A stretch of 64,000 nt of DNA from assembly GCF_013393325.1 (NCBI RefSeq), contig NZ_QJRC01000099.1:1-64000 (forward strand). The letters run 5' to 3'. Positions 25,694-35,041 of the stretch are shown one piece after another (the first letter of the stretch is position 1; the number at the start of each line of letters is the position of its first letter). This DNA is from Pseudomonas hunanensis. GTDB taxonomy: Bacteria; Pseudomonadota; Gammaproteobacteria; Pseudomonadales; Pseudomonadaceae. The notes below the pieces were generated by a model. The model had not been told where the DNA came from and searched no databases. It saw only the letters and a list, made by a program, of their open reading frames with translations. The position numbers and the translations under genes were made by a program.

Positions 25694-26380
25694 TTATGAT
25701 CCGTACAAGTGTTGGACAACGGTATATTGAAGGGCCATCAGGCCGGTGGCATTGGCTACCGTCGCGCTCAGCAAGCTGTCGCGCGTTTCGGTGGCGGTTT
25801 TCTCAGCAGCAGCCATACGGGCCAGCAGACCGCTGATTTGCTCCTCAGATATCGCCTGCAGGCGCTCCTGGGCAACCAGGCGGTCGTTCTGCTGCAGGGT
25901 GCGCAGCTGCTCGGCAATGAGCGCCGTGGCCTGCACGGCCAAGGGTTCGGCCAGCGTCAGGTTGAGGCCGGCGGCCGTGCTGGTGATGGTCACGCTGTCC
26001 GCTGGCAGCGCCGCCAGTGACAGGTCGTAGGCCAGCAACAGGTCGATGTTGGCGGCCTTGTAGGCCAGCGCTTCGGTCAGGTGCGACCAGACCGCCAGCA
26101 GGGTGCCGTCCTTAAGGAAAATGCCGACCTCGCGCACCCAGTACGCTGTCGCGCCATCGGCGACAGCGGTCAGGTGCAACAGCGTGCTACTCAGCTTCTC
26201 GCCGCTGGAAATCGGGAAGCGCGCCACCTCGTTGCGCAGGGTCTTCTGCTCGGCGCTCGGGGTGTAGGCCTGGCTGCCCAAGGCGATATGGCTAATCTCA
26301 GCCGAGAGGCCGGTTTTCGTTGCCGTCAGGATCGCCGCCAGGCCGGCCTTGGTGATGACAGGTTGCAAGCCTGTACTCAT
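25694..26380 (-). CDS. P2 gpH-like tail fibre protein, short form
   Basis: 228 residues. QPVITKAGLAAI, ISHIALGSQAYTPS, YWVREVGIFL and LLLAYDLSLAALPADSVTI are the conserved N-terminal fibre domain (DUF3751 type). Full P2 fibres exceed 600 residues; here the distal part is on the next gene, so the fibre is split. Confidence 0.88.
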   Translation of the reverse strand: MSTGLQPVITKAGLAAILTATKTGLSAEISHIALGSQAYTPSAEQKTLRNEVARFPISSGEKLSSTLLHLTAVADGATAYWVREVGIFLKDGTLLAVWSHLTEALAYKAANIDLLLAYDLSLAALPADSVTITSTAAGLNLTLAEPLAVQATALIAEQLRTLQQNDRLVAQERLQAISEEQISGLLARMAAAEKTATETRDSLLSATVANATGLMALQYTVVQHLYGS

Positions 26381-27099
26381 AGAACAGCCTCCATGTAGCC
26401 CCGCACGACCGTGCGCACATGCGCGGAGTTGGCCACCAACGGGGCACCTTCTGCTTGAATGGGTACGCCCTGCGCCTCGGCAAATCGCCGGGATACGCTG
26501 GACGCGTTGAGCGCATTGGCAAACAGCACCGTCTGCGCCATGGGGTCGAAGGGCACCGCCTGGGCATCCATGGAGCGGTGCTGCACGGCCCGCGCCTGAA
26601 AGGCGTTGCCGAGCACCAGGCCGCCATCGAAGCGCGCTCCCAGCCGAAACTCGTAATGGCTGCGCTCGTTCTTCGCCGCGTCGACCAGGGCACGCAAACG
26701 CGCGCCCAGCTCGGGCGAGATAATCGAACCCTCGCCCTCCCGGTTGTCATTGGCCCAGGCCGTGACCTGGAATGTGTACGGGGCGGCATTCGGTATCTGG
26801 TGCCACTCCTTAAACTCCGCATTGACCCGCACCGCCTTGAGCACCCGCCGGATTGCGCCGACGGTACCCTTGGTCTTGTGAACAGGGATCGCCTCGCTGC
26901 TCAGCGCGCGGCGCTGGTCATCGGTGTAAGCGGCCTCCCAGCCGTCGACCTTGAGCGCCCAGCCCAGCCAGGGCAGGAAGTTGGGCGGGCAGCGTGCCGA
27001 GTCGGCCACACCCCGGATAATGTCCGGGTCAACGCCGAACTCGCCGGCGCGCTCCAGCGCGCGCTCCAGCAGCGTGGCGTTGTGCGGTAACAGGCTCAT
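26377..27099 (-). CDS. P2 gpI-like baseplate protein
   Basis: 240 residues. LLPHNATLLERALE, LPWLGWALKVDGWEAAYTDDQRR and KGTVGAIRRVLKA are family marks. A C-terminal extension of ~70 residues beyond P2 gpI is Ala/Val-rich. It overlaps both neighbours by 4 bases. Confidence 0.92.
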   Translation of the reverse strand: MSLLPHNATLLERALERAGEFGVDPDIIRGVADSARCPPNFLPWLGWALKVDGWEAAYTDDQRRALSSEAIPVHKTKGTVGAIRRVLKAVRVNAEFKEWHQIPNAAPYTFQVTAWANDNREGEGSIISPELGARLRALVDAAKNERSHYEFRLGARFDGGLVLGNAFQARAVQHRSMDAQAVPFDPMAQTVLFANALNASSVSRRFAEAQGVPIQAEGAPLVANSAHVRTVVRGYMEAVL

Positions 27100-28076
27100 G
27101 TGACCACCTTGGTGGTCAAGGCAATGGACGTGGCGCGCGGATAATGCCGCTTGTCACACACCACCCCTTCCACCGGCTTGACCAGGTCGACACGGCTGAT
27201 TCCCGTTACGTGTAACGCTGCGTAGGCAGCCGATACGGGCAGCTGCCCCTCCAGCCGACGCGCGGCCGCAATGGCCTTGTCCAGGCTGGCCCTGGCTGCA
27301 GCAAGGACAACGTCAGGGTCTGGCCCGTCCTCGACCCACAGCACCGCCTCCACCTGGAAGTCGCTAGGGATGCCGCCCTGCACGCGCGGCCGATCCGTCA
27401 CCGGGCGCACATCCTCGGCCGACAGCGCTTTGAGGACGGTGGCCACCAGTTGCGCCTCAGGCACGGTGCTTGCCGGTCGGGCCAGTACCGCCAGCGACAC
27501 ATCGCCAGGTAGCGGATTGGCCAAGCCGGCGTCGTAGTCACAGACCACGACAATGGCCCCGGCCGGCAGCTGCGCCTTAACCGCAGCTGGCACCGCCACC
27601 CCGGAAAACCGGGGCGAATCGACCGAAACGTGCACCAGCTCGGCCGATGAACTCAGCGCGTGATACTCGTATGCCCCGCTGCTGCCGGCAACAGACAGCG
27701 CCTCTAGCGACAGGCGCGTGCGGTAGCGCAGCGCCTCGTCGTCTTCCATCACTGCTTCCACCGGCGGCACCGCGTCGGGATCAGCCGCGCGAATCGTCAA
27801 GCGCTGCACACCGTAGTCGGCCGCGCGGTTGTCCAGGTCGGCGCGCTTGGCGTAGGCCAGCAAGCTAGCCTTGGCCGCCGCGTTGACACGGGCACGCATG
27901 ACTAGCTCACGGTAGGCCATGACCTCCATCAGCTTGACCACCGGGTCGGACTCGAGCAGCGCCGTCCACTGGTCGTCCATATGGGCGCGGAAGATGCCAA
28001 GCACCTCCTGATACAGCGTCTCAAACTCTAGGGTTTCCACCACATCGGGCGGGGGCAGTAAAGACAGGTCAATCAT
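27096..28076 (-). CDS. P2 gpJ-like baseplate wedge protein
   Basis: 326 residues. FETLYQEVLGIFRA, ESDPVVKLMEVMAYRELVMRAR and YAKRADLDNRAADYGVQRL are typical of gpJ. It forms the baseplate wedge with gpW and gpI; all three genes overlap by 4 bases. Confidence 0.94.
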   Translation of the reverse strand: MIDLSLLPPPDVVETLEFETLYQEVLGIFRAHMDDQWTALLESDPVVKLMEVMAYRELVMRARVNAAAKASLLAYAKRADLDNRAADYGVQRLTIRAADPDAVPPVEAVMEDDEALRYRTRLSLEALSVAGSSGAYEYHALSSSAELVHVSVDSPRFSGVAVPAAVKAQLPAGAIVVVCDYDAGLANPLPGDVSLAVLARPASTVPEAQLVATVLKALSAEDVRPVTDRPRVQGGIPSDFQVEAVLWVEDGPDPDVVLAAARASLDKAIAAARRLEGQLPVSAAYAALHVTGISRVDLVKPVEGVVCDKRHYPRATSIALTTKVVT

Positions 28077-28399
28077 GCGCTCACCTCCACAACGGCCGAG
28101 CTACCCAGGTACTGGCCCGTCAACAACAGGCCGATCTGGCCATTGAGCACCGAAACGACCTTGACCCGCTCCAGCTGCAGGCGCGGCTCCCAGCGGCCCA
28201 GGGCGCGGGCGACCTCGGCCTGCACAGCGCTTTTCCATCCCTCGTTAACCGGCAGGTCGACAAAGCGGCGCAGGTTGCAGCCGTATTCCGGCCGCATGCG
28301 ACGGCTGCCCAGAGGCGTGGTCAGGATGTCCTCAATCGACTGTTTCAGATGATCGAGGCCGGTGGATTGCTGGCCGGTCCTGCGGTCCAGGCCAATCAT
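28073..28399 (-). CDS. P2 gpW-like (gp25 family) baseplate protein
   Basis: 108 residues. LKQSIEDILTTPLGSRRMRPEYG is the gp25/gpW signature for a structural, inactive lysozyme-like fold. It links sheath and baseplate. Confidence 0.93.
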   Translation of the reverse strand: MIGLDRRTGQQSTGLDHLKQSIEDILTTPLGSRRMRPEYGCNLRRFVDLPVNEGWKSAVQAEVARALGRWEPRLQLERVKVVSVLNGQIGLLLTGQYLGSSAVVEVSA

Positions 28400-28401
28400 G
28401 C

Positions 28402-28662
28402 TTAGCCGTCCAGCTGCTGCAGGTCGGCATGGTCACGCAGGAACGCCAGCGCCTCGGCGTCGTCGGCCTGGACGGTCACGCGGCCAGCCTTCACCTTGAA
28501 CTCGCGCAGGTCGTCACCGGCCTGCAGGAACAGCGAGCGCGAGGTGAAAGCGCGGTCGGTGAAGGTCACGCCGGCCGGCTCGGCGCCGTTGGCACCAGGT
28601 ACAACTGCGGATTCGTCCGCATCCGTTGCCGCGTCAGTCGCGGCGAGTTTCTTGACTGCCAT
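28402..28662 (-). CDS. small hypothetical baseplate-region protein
   Basis: 86 residues, starting MAVKKLAATDAATDADES. After an acidic, low-complexity N-terminus there is a compact mixed region (FTSRSLFLQAGDDLREFKV). It lies between gpV and gpW; function not recognised. Confidence 0.65.
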   Translation of the reverse strand: MAVKKLAATDAATDADESAVVPGANGAEPAGVTFTDRAFTSRSLFLQAGDDLREFKVKAGRVTVQADDAEALAFLRDHADLQQLDG

Positions 28663-28685
28663 AAGTGATGCTCCAGAAAAGACAA

Positions 28686-28703
28686 AGCCCGCGAATGCGG
28701 GCT
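28686..28703 (-). terminator. hairpin downstream of the spike gene
   Basis: Minus-strand AGCCCGC-attc-GCGGGCT followed by TTGTCTTTTC, directly after the gpV stop. Confidence 0.6.
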
Positions 28704-28704
28704 G

Positions 28705-29286
28705 TCAGTGCTTGTGATTCGCCGTGTTGCCGGCGGTGTCGATGATTTTCCCGAGGCCGAGGATGTCGCCCGTTACGCGTAGCGGCCCGACAATCTCCAC
28801 GCTGCCTTCCAGGGTGATGACTGGCGCCTTGGCCTTGATCGCGGCCGACTCGGCATTGATCGCGGTGCCGGTGATAACCGCCTTGCTGCTGCCGACCTCG
28901 ATGTTGACCGTGCCACTGGGCAGCTTGATGGTGTAGCTATTGGCCGCCCAGTCGTAGACCAGGGAGCCGCCATCGTCGAACCGCCACACCTCGACATGAT
29001 CGCGATTGTCCGGCGGCGGGCCGGCGTTGCCGTACAATCCTGTAACGAACGTCCCTTGTGCGGGCTCGCCGCTCGGGCTTACTAGCACGCCTTGCTCGCC
29101 CAGGCTCGGCGCTCGCCAGTGGCGGGCCTTGCCGGCGGCTTGGGCATGCCAGCGAACCCAGGCACTGGTCCAGGCGCCGCCGTCGGTTACCCGCACCCTG
29201 GCGGCGGTGAGGTCGACCGCTACGACATAACAGGGGACCACCAAGCCGGCCAGCATGCGATCCATTTGCGCTGCCGCGTAACTCAT
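28705..29286 (-). CDS. P2 gpV-like baseplate spike
   Basis: 193 residues. An OB-fold N-terminus (VVPCYVVAVDLTAARVRV, LGEQGVLVSPSGEPAQG) is followed by a beta-helical repeat region, and the protein ends ANHKH; the HxH pair matches the iron-binding apex of membrane-piercing spikes. Confidence 0.92.
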   Translation of the reverse strand: MSYAAAQMDRMLAGLVVPCYVVAVDLTAARVRVTDGGAWTSAWVRWHAQAAGKARHWRAPSLGEQGVLVSPSGEPAQGTFVTGLYGNAGPPPDNRDHVEVWRFDDGGSLVYDWAANSYTIKLPSGTVNIEVGSSKAVITGTAINAESAAIKAKAPVITLEGSVEIVGPLRVTGDILGLGKIIDTAGNTANHKH

Positions 29287-29813
29287 GCCAGCGCCTCCGG
29301 TTCTCGATACTGGTCCTCGTTGCCGGGGCCACTGTCAGGGTCGAAGGCGAACTTCACTGGGCCAGGCTCTCGGGGCCATGGCCACTCTTCTTCGCCCAGG
29401 TAGATGATCTGCGTCCATTCGACGACCCAAACCGCGAAGCTATCCAGCTCAGGACGGCTCCAGTCCCTCTCCGCCCGCACAAACTCAGCAAACTCAACCA
29501 GAAGGCCCCAGGACTGCATGCGCAAAAGCACCGCCAACTGCGCCGCAACGAATGCTGCGACATGCAAGCAGTTGGGCTCCTCCTGCCCGACGATGACCCG
29601 CGCCTCGAAACGAGCCTCGACTGCGACCTCGCCGGTGCCTGGGTCCTTGTCGGCGTCCCCAAACCCAACCAGCTCAAGCACCACCGCTGGTGGGGTGACC
29701 ACTTGGATACCCTCCGGCATGGTCCCGACATAGGCCAGGCCGGGGATCGCCTTCTTGATGTGTTCCTCAATAGCGGTGTACACCGCACCGAGCGGAATCG
29801 GCCCGTCATCCAT
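29283..29813 (-). CDS. hypothetical tail-completion-like protein
   Basis: 176 residues with IEEHIKKAIPGLAYVGTMPE near the start and a beta-rich middle, then an acidic Pro/Trp-rich end. The size and position between the gpZ-like and spike genes suit a tail terminator or connector, but no signature was recognised. It overlaps both neighbours. Confidence 0.6.
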   Translation of the reverse strand: MDDGPIPLGAVYTAIEEHIKKAIPGLAYVGTMPEGIQVVTPPAVVLELVGFGDADKDPGTGEVAVEARFEARVIVGQEEPNCLHVAAFVAAQLAVLLRMQSWGLLVEFAEFVRAERDWSRPELDSFAVWVVEWTQIIYLGEEEWPWPREPGPVKFAFDPDSGPGNEDQYREPEALA

Positions 29814-30468
29814 TGCCTGTCCTCCGTAGGTATTTCTGCAGCTCGAAGTTCAGCTCCTGCTCCATCACCACCAGCAGCCGTTCATGCGCTCGATTGGTCC
29901 AGGCCTCAAAATGCGGCCGGACCTCCTCCAGCGAGATCTTGGCCTTGGCCAAGGGGAAGCGACTGTCGTTCTCGGCAACCCACCCCGTCCGGCGCCCTCC
30001 CCGACCTGAAACCTCACTGTCCGGGTAGTCCTTCGCATCGAAGTGCTTGCTGGCCGTGCGGATCCAGATATCCGGGCTACCGCCATATACCCGCTTGAAG
30101 AACGCCCCCTGATAGCGGCGACCAGCAACCGACACGCCCGAGCGGGACTGCCGGGGCCGGCCTGCTCGGCTGGCTTCAATGGGGTTGATGCCAAACCACA
30201 GCCGCCCCTGGCCATTGCTGGACACTGGGAAAGCCTTGAGGCGCTGCCTCACCGCAGCGATGGCGATCCGCTCCTGCCGGCCCACATCGCGAGCTATATG
30301 CGTGCGCAGCCAGCGAAGCACCTTGCTCACGGCCCTTCGCTGCGCCGCCGCCACCGCCTTGGGTACCAGCTTCGCGAAGTCCTTGAAGCCCTTCACGTCC
30401 TGCGGGTTGGCCTGCAACGAGATCAACCCGCTGCTGGCCGACTGCTTGTGGTAACTGCCAACACTCAT
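29806..30468 (-). CDS. minor tail protein Z family
   Basis: 220 residues. LVPKAVAAAQRRAVSKVLRWLRTHIARD at the N-terminus and GRLWFGINPI in the middle resemble the prophage minor tail protein Z (GPZ) family. It sits in the head-tail joining block. Confidence 0.75.
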   Translation of the reverse strand: MSVGSYHKQSASSGLISLQANPQDVKGFKDFAKLVPKAVAAAQRRAVSKVLRWLRTHIARDVGRQERIAIAAVRQRLKAFPVSSNGQGRLWFGINPIEASRAGRPRQSRSGVSVAGRRYQGAFFKRVYGGSPDIWIRTASKHFDAKDYPDSEVSGRGGRRTGWVAENDSRFPLAKAKISLEEVRPHFEAWTNRAHERLLVVMEQELNFELQKYLRRTGNG

Positions 30469-30779
30469 AACGACTTCCTCAGAATGAGCGTCACCAAGCC
30501 GTCGCCACCCGGCTCGATGCTGGTGATGAGGTAATTGCCGCCGCCATCCTCCGGGGGCACGCCGAAGAAGACCTTGTGCTTCACTTCGATGCCGATGTTG
30601 TCCTGTACGCGGATGACCAGATGAGGCTCACGCAAAGCGGTTCTTATCTGGCCGACCTTGGGCTGCAGCCAAGGGGCTGAGAACATACCCAGCACCTCAC
30701 GCCCCTCGATCAGCACCGTATCGCCCAGGATCTCGAACACCGTGGCGTCGACGTCGGTTATCAGGTCCCGGAAAGCCAT
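30465..30779 (-). CDS. head-tail joining protein
   Basis: 104 residues. Segments VFEILGDTVLI and EPHLVIRVQDN, with a following FFGVPPEDGGGNYLI, match small head-tail connector proteins that follow lambda-type capsid genes. It is coupled to the gpZ-like gene by a 4-base overlap. Confidence 0.65.
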   Translation of the reverse strand: MAFRDLITDVDATVFEILGDTVLIEGREVLGMFSAPWLQPKVGQIRTALREPHLVIRVQDNIGIEVKHKVFFGVPPEDGGGNYLITSIEPGGDGLVTLILRKSL

Positions 30780-30781
30780 GG

Positions 30782-31777
30782 TCAGAGCTTCAAGCGGAGA
30801 ATGGCGCGAGGACGGGTCACCAGGTGCAGCGGGTTCGACTGGGCCTCACCGGCCACACCTTTCTTGAACGGCATCATTTCCAACTGGCTGTAGTACGGCA
30901 GGCCCTCGGTGTTGACCGTGTCCATGTAGTCAGCCGGCGCGAAGCGAGTGATGCAAAGGCCGGGTACACCTTCTGGAACCAGACGCGCCTCGTCGTCCGC
31001 GACAAAGGCGATTCCGCCAACCTTGCCCCGGTAGCGCTCCCAAGTGATGCCGCCGAATTCGAAGGTTTCGCGACCGTCAGCCCGCAACGCCGCAGCGTAC
31101 TGGGTGCCCTCGTAGGTTTTCGCAACGCTCTTGTGTCCGATCAGCGCTCGCCAGAAGTTCTTACCGCAGAAGGCCCGGGCGCCACTGGTGGTAGCGGCGC
31201 CCAAGGCTTCCTCCTGGGCATCCAGCGCATCCACGCATTTCACCCGGACATTGGTGTCCGGGTTGGTCAGCTCCATCGGGATCTCGATGGGATCAAGATC
31301 GAAGCGGGCATAGATATTGAGCAACACTGTCTTGCCGTCCGCATCCAGCACGTGGCCGTTGAGCGCGCCCATGCGATGGAATTCATGCGTGGCATCCAGT
31401 TGCCGCCGGGCCTTCGCCAGACGCTTGTTGACCACGTCCTGGACCGCCTGCAGCTCAGTTTGCTCACCGAAGGCGCGGATGCCCTGGATCTCGTCCGCCT
31501 TGATGGCGAAGCGCTCGGGCAGGTGAACGGTATTGAATGGCAGCAGGATTCGCTTGCTACCGTTGACCACCAGCCCTGAAGTACCCCGCTCGCCCGCTGG
31601 CACCAAGGCCAGAGTGTCGCCGTCCTTCTCGACCTGGACGGTCACCGTGGTCACGCCCTCTTCCTCGAACAGTCCCAGTTCAGCCAGGCGCCCTGGCACG
31701 AATGGCTGCTCGTTGATCGCCGCAGTGAGCGCGGGAACCGAGAAAGCGTTGTCTTCAAAGATATCGATGTCAGCCAT
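30782..31777 (-). CDS. major capsid protein, lambda gpE family
   Basis: 331 residues from MADIDIFEDNAFSV. FVPGRLAELGLFEEEGV, AERGTSGLV and the C-terminal PYYSQLEMMPFKKGVAGEAQ then SNPLHLVTRPRAILRL are hallmarks of the lambda gpE-type capsid. Its presence shows the head is lambda-like although the tail is P2-like. Confidence 0.93.
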   Translation of the reverse strand: MADIDIFEDNAFSVPALTAAINEQPFVPGRLAELGLFEEEGVTTVTVQVEKDGDTLALVPAGERGTSGLVVNGSKRILLPFNTVHLPERFAIKADEIQGIRAFGEQTELQAVQDVVNKRLAKARRQLDATHEFHRMGALNGHVLDADGKTVLLNIYARFDLDPIEIPMELTNPDTNVRVKCVDALDAQEEALGAATTSGARAFCGKNFWRALIGHKSVAKTYEGTQYAAALRADGRETFEFGGITWERYRGKVGGIAFVADDEARLVPEGVPGLCITRFAPADYMDTVNTEGLPYYSQLEMMPFKKGVAGEAQSNPLHLVTRPRAILRLKL

Positions 31778-31796
31778 GAAGGCCCTCCAGAAATGC

Positions 31797-31817
31797 AAAA
31801 CCCCGCACTTGGCGGGG
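31797..31817 (-). terminator. hairpin between decoration and capsid genes
   Basis: Minus-strand CCCCGC-caagt-GCGGGG followed by TTTTG. Probably partial, to set the ratio of decoration to capsid protein. Confidence 0.6.
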
Positions 31818-31839
31818 CTGAAAATGGGTTGGCTCGCTA

Positions 31840-32187
31840 TCAGCGAACGATGATGAATTGCGCCGCCAGGGCTTTCTCGGCATCAAGGTCGAGGCCCGTC
31901 AGCAGCCCCTCGCTCACCTCGGCCAAACGCACTACCGCACGCCCGCGCCGGGCTACGTCCGATTCACCAACGGACGCAAACAAGATGCACTTGGCCGTCT
32001 CGCTGCCGTCAGCGGCCTCTGGGTTGTACGGAGCGAATTGGCCGGAGGCAGTGAGCTGCCCAAGAAGCTGGCCGGCTACCAAGGCAGCACCAGGCGCCAG
32101 CTCAATGACTTCGCGGGAGATCTTTCCTGCGCCCTCGGACAGCAGGAATTCACCGGCATGCACCGGTTCCACATAGGTTTTGCTCAT
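31840..32187 (-). CDS. head decoration protein, lambda gpD-like
   Basis: 115 residues from MSKTYVEPVHAGEFLLSEG. This opening and the ALVAGQLLGQLT segment fit the gpD fold that stabilises expanded capsids. It lies between protease and capsid genes, as in lambda. Confidence 0.85.
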   Translation of the reverse strand: MSKTYVEPVHAGEFLLSEGAGKISREVIELAPGAALVAGQLLGQLTASGQFAPYNPEAADGSETAKCILFASVGESDVARRGRAVVRLAEVSEGLLTGLDLDAEKALAAQFIIVR

Positions 32188-32189
32188 GC

Positions 32190-33347
32190 TTAGGCTCCTT
32201 TGCCGGTGCGTTGTTGAGCGGCCTGCCGTCGCGCAGACCAAATGTTGCTGGGGTTTGGAAGCTTCGCCTGGACTGTCTCAGGCTCATCGGCAGCTGGTGG
32301 AAGGGTGTTGTCGATCTCGAAGCCCTTGCCCGAGCCGACCAGCTTGTCGAACAGCCGCGCCCGAACCACGGTCGCGTCCAGGCCAGCGCCGACATATTCG
32401 ACCGCCATCTCGGGCAAGCGCGCCGCTACGCAGAGCTCTCGCACGGCTTTGGCACGAGTCAACGCTGCCTGGACCGTGGCTTCGTCGGCCAGCTTGGTCG
32501 ATGCGATCAGCGGTTCGACCAGGTTGCTGATGCCCGCTTTCGCACAAGCCTGGGTGATCATCAATGCCAACGCCGTTGAGTTAGCCGTGCTGGGAGCTGG
32601 GGGCTCATCGACCGGAGCGGGCTCGCTCGGGGATTCTGGATCGGCCTGGCTGGCCTGGAGCTGATCCAACAACGCCTGCGGGGTATTTCGGTACCGCGCC
32701 AGAGTGGCCCCCTGCCCCAAGCAAGCCTGGACCTTGATGCCGTTGCCGATCTCGTCGGCCAGTCCCAGGTCCAGTGCCTCCTGGGCGGTGAGCCAGGTTT
32801 CCGCATCGACCAGACGCCGCAGTTCAGCGTCATCGACATTCGGCGCCTTAGCCTTGTAAGCAGCGATCATGGCCTCGAGCGCCTGGTCGAGAACATCCGC
32901 CACGCGCCGAAGGTCCTCGGCATCGCCGCCTACCCAGGTGTAGGGGTTGTGGATCATCAGCATGGCATTCGATGCCATCACCACGCGGTGCGCACCACAT
33001 ACCGCCACGCTGCCAGCACTGGCCGCCAGGGCATCGACCCGGCCGGTGCAGCGCTCACCCAGCCGGCTCAGTGCATTGTGAATCGCGAGGCCTTCGAACA
33101 GATCACCCCCGTTGGTATTGAAGGCCACCACCACTTCCGAAACGCCATCGTCCACCGCCTTGAGGTCTTGAATGAACTGGTTCGCGGTGATGCCCCATGC
33201 GCCAATCTCGCCGTAGACATAGACTTCGATCACCTTGGCCCCGGCCTCGCCCTCGGCGGCTGCAGCGATCTTGTACCAGTGCCCATCCTCGACCTGCGGC
33301 ATGGGCTTGGCCTTGTTGAAGATGCGGAACGGCATCAACGGTTTCAT
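32190..33347 (-). CDS. ClpP-like head maturation protease with scaffold-like C-terminus
   Basis: 385 residues. FNTNGGDLFEGLAIHNAL, the nucleophile Ser in LAASAGSVA, and His in MLMIHNPYTW show the ClpP-type serine protease in residues ~40-220; the remaining ~165, Ala/Glu/Pro-rich and helical, probably act as the scaffold. It cleaves capsid precursors during head maturation. Confidence 0.92.
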   Translation of the reverse strand: MKPLMPFRIFNKAKPMPQVEDGHWYKIAAAAEGEAGAKVIEVYVYGEIGAWGITANQFIQDLKAVDDGVSEVVVAFNTNGGDLFEGLAIHNALSRLGERCTGRVDALAASAGSVAVCGAHRVVMASNAMLMIHNPYTWVGGDAEDLRRVADVLDQALEAMIAAYKAKAPNVDDAELRRLVDAETWLTAQEALDLGLADEIGNGIKVQACLGQGATLARYRNTPQALLDQLQASQADPESPSEPAPVDEPPAPSTANSTALALMITQACAKAGISNLVEPLIASTKLADEATVQAALTRAKAVRELCVAARLPEMAVEYVGAGLDATVVRARLFDKLVGSGKGFEIDNTLPPAADEPETVQAKLPNPSNIWSARRQAAQQRTGKGA

Positions 33348-34837
33348 GTTTTCCCCTTCTCATCGGGCTCATCCGGCTCATCCTTGATGGCCGACAAGCT
33401 GCTGTAGTTGAGGCCCAGGTCCTTGGCCCGGGCGATATCTGCGGCGTTCTCTTCGTCCACGATTTCCGCGTCTGTGCCTGAGCGAAGGCACATCTCGGTG
33501 CGCGAGGCGAAACCCGCCCCCACCTCGAGCATCCGCGACTGAACGTCTTGAACGGGATGGATGTAGGCCCAGCCCTGTGGCACCCACCGCGTGCGCAGGT
33601 ATTCGCGCCGCCGCAACACGTAGTCGTCCAGTTCCAACGCCCCGGCCAGCACAGCCATGTCCATCCATGCGGCTCGCACAGGACGACACAACTGGTGGAC
33701 GTACACTTGGAACTGCAACTGCTCCAGCCGGCGTCGAAACTCAGTGAGCACCACGCGAATCGCTCGATCGTTCACATCGCGCATGTCACCGGTCATCAGC
33801 TCGTAAGGCAGACCTGCGCCGGCTGCTGCAGCCATCAGCTGCTGCCGCATGAAGTCGGGGTAGTTGTTGCCCCCATCGGGCGGATCGGAGAACTCCACCT
33901 GTTCCCCCGGCCCGAGTTCCTGCATGGTGCCGGGCTCCAACGCCACCATCGGCGTGAACGCGTCACGGTCATGGACAACCGGTGCGCCGGTCAGCATGTC
34001 CATCGGCGGATGCCCTGGCCCTTCCGGGGCGGGCTTACGAACGAAGCCCGCGAACAGGTTCGCCACTTCCTGGCGAAACAGCACCGCGTCGTCGTAGTTA
34101 TCCAGGCTGCGCAGACGCTTCAGGATCGGCGCGAGCCGAGGCACACCGCGCAACTGGCCGGGCTCCAAGGGCTCGAAGATGTGCAACATCTGCTCGGCCG
34201 GGACGCGCACCAGCGGGTTGTAGCCGGCATTGAGCGAGGCCTTGTCGCTTGGGTGATTGCGGTAGCACCAGTAAGCAACGCGTCGTCCAATGCTGTTGAA
34301 CTCGATCCCGGCGCGGATGACGTTGCCGGACCGCGTCACTTCGAACTTGTCGTGCGGGACGAATTCAGGTGCAAGGCACTGCACCTGCAACGGGACCGCC
34401 AGTCCATCCTCCAGCCGGCGTGGCCGCAAGCGGACGAAACACTCACCGGATTGCTCGACCGTCCGTGCTACCAGCGCCTGCTGACCGTAGAAGTCGGTGC
34501 GCTCATCCGCATCCGATTCGTCCACCCAATCCTCCCATAGCACCTGCATCGCCTTGCGCAGCGCCTTGTCGAGCAAGCGCGGTTGAGGCGTGATGCCGGT
34601 ACCGATCAGGTTGCTGACCCGTTTGTCGATGATGTTGCCCGCATACGGGTCGTTGCGCACCGCTGCCCGCGAGCGCGAACGCAGGTTGCGCAGGGCGGGC
34701 ATGATCAGGCTGTTTGGCCCCGTATCAGGGGCATCCCAATTAGAGGAACGCCGCCCTTCGGCGGCGCCCTCGTAGCTGGCCTTGATGCGCTCCGGTACCA
34801 ACAGGCCAGAGCGCGTGGAGATATAGCGGCCGCTCAC
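33344..34837 (-). CDS. portal protein, lambda gpB family
   Basis: 497 residues. SLIMPALRNLRSRSRAAVRN, IIDKRVSNLIGTGI, GECFVRLRPR and LRGVPRLAPILKRL are typical of the lambda portal family. It forms the ring for DNA packaging and tail attachment. It overlaps both neighbours by 4 bases. Confidence 0.95.
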   Translation of the reverse strand: MSGRYISTRSGLLVPERIKASYEGAAEGRRSSNWDAPDTGPNSLIMPALRNLRSRSRAAVRNDPYAGNIIDKRVSNLIGTGITPQPRLLDKALRKAMQVLWEDWVDESDADERTDFYGQQALVARTVEQSGECFVRLRPRRLEDGLAVPLQVQCLAPEFVPHDKFEVTRSGNVIRAGIEFNSIGRRVAYWCYRNHPSDKASLNAGYNPLVRVPAEQMLHIFEPLEPGQLRGVPRLAPILKRLRSLDNYDDAVLFRQEVANLFAGFVRKPAPEGPGHPPMDMLTGAPVVHDRDAFTPMVALEPGTMQELGPGEQVEFSDPPDGGNNYPDFMRQQLMAAAAGAGLPYELMTGDMRDVNDRAIRVVLTEFRRRLEQLQFQVYVHQLCRPVRAAWMDMAVLAGALELDDYVLRRREYLRTRWVPQGWAYIHPVQDVQSRMLEVGAGFASRTEMCLRSGTDAEIVDEENAADIARAKDLGLNYSSLSAIKDEPDEPDEKGKT

Positions 34838-35040
34838 AACCCCTTACCTCCGTGGTAGAGCCGAACCACGCGAGAACGTCGGCCAGTTGCCTGGGCCAGC
34901 TCGGTGCGGATTAGATCTCGGGCTTTGATCAGTTCGTCCACGGTCCGATACTCGACGGTGCGGTCGCTGTAGCGAACGATGCGTTCGCCACGGGCAATCG
35001 CACCTTCGACAGCCGCGAGGTGTGCCTGGGTGTATGCCAT
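34834..35040 (-). CDS. gpW-like head-tail joining protein
   Basis: 68 residues. YTQAHLAAVEGAIARGER and VEYRTVDELIKARDLI match the small lambda gpW-type protein found between terminase and portal. It plugs the portal after packaging. Confidence 0.88.
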   Translation of the reverse strand: MAYTQAHLAAVEGAIARGERIVRYSDRTVEYRTVDELIKARDLIRTELAQATGRRSRVVRLYHGGKGL

Positions 35041-35041
35041 G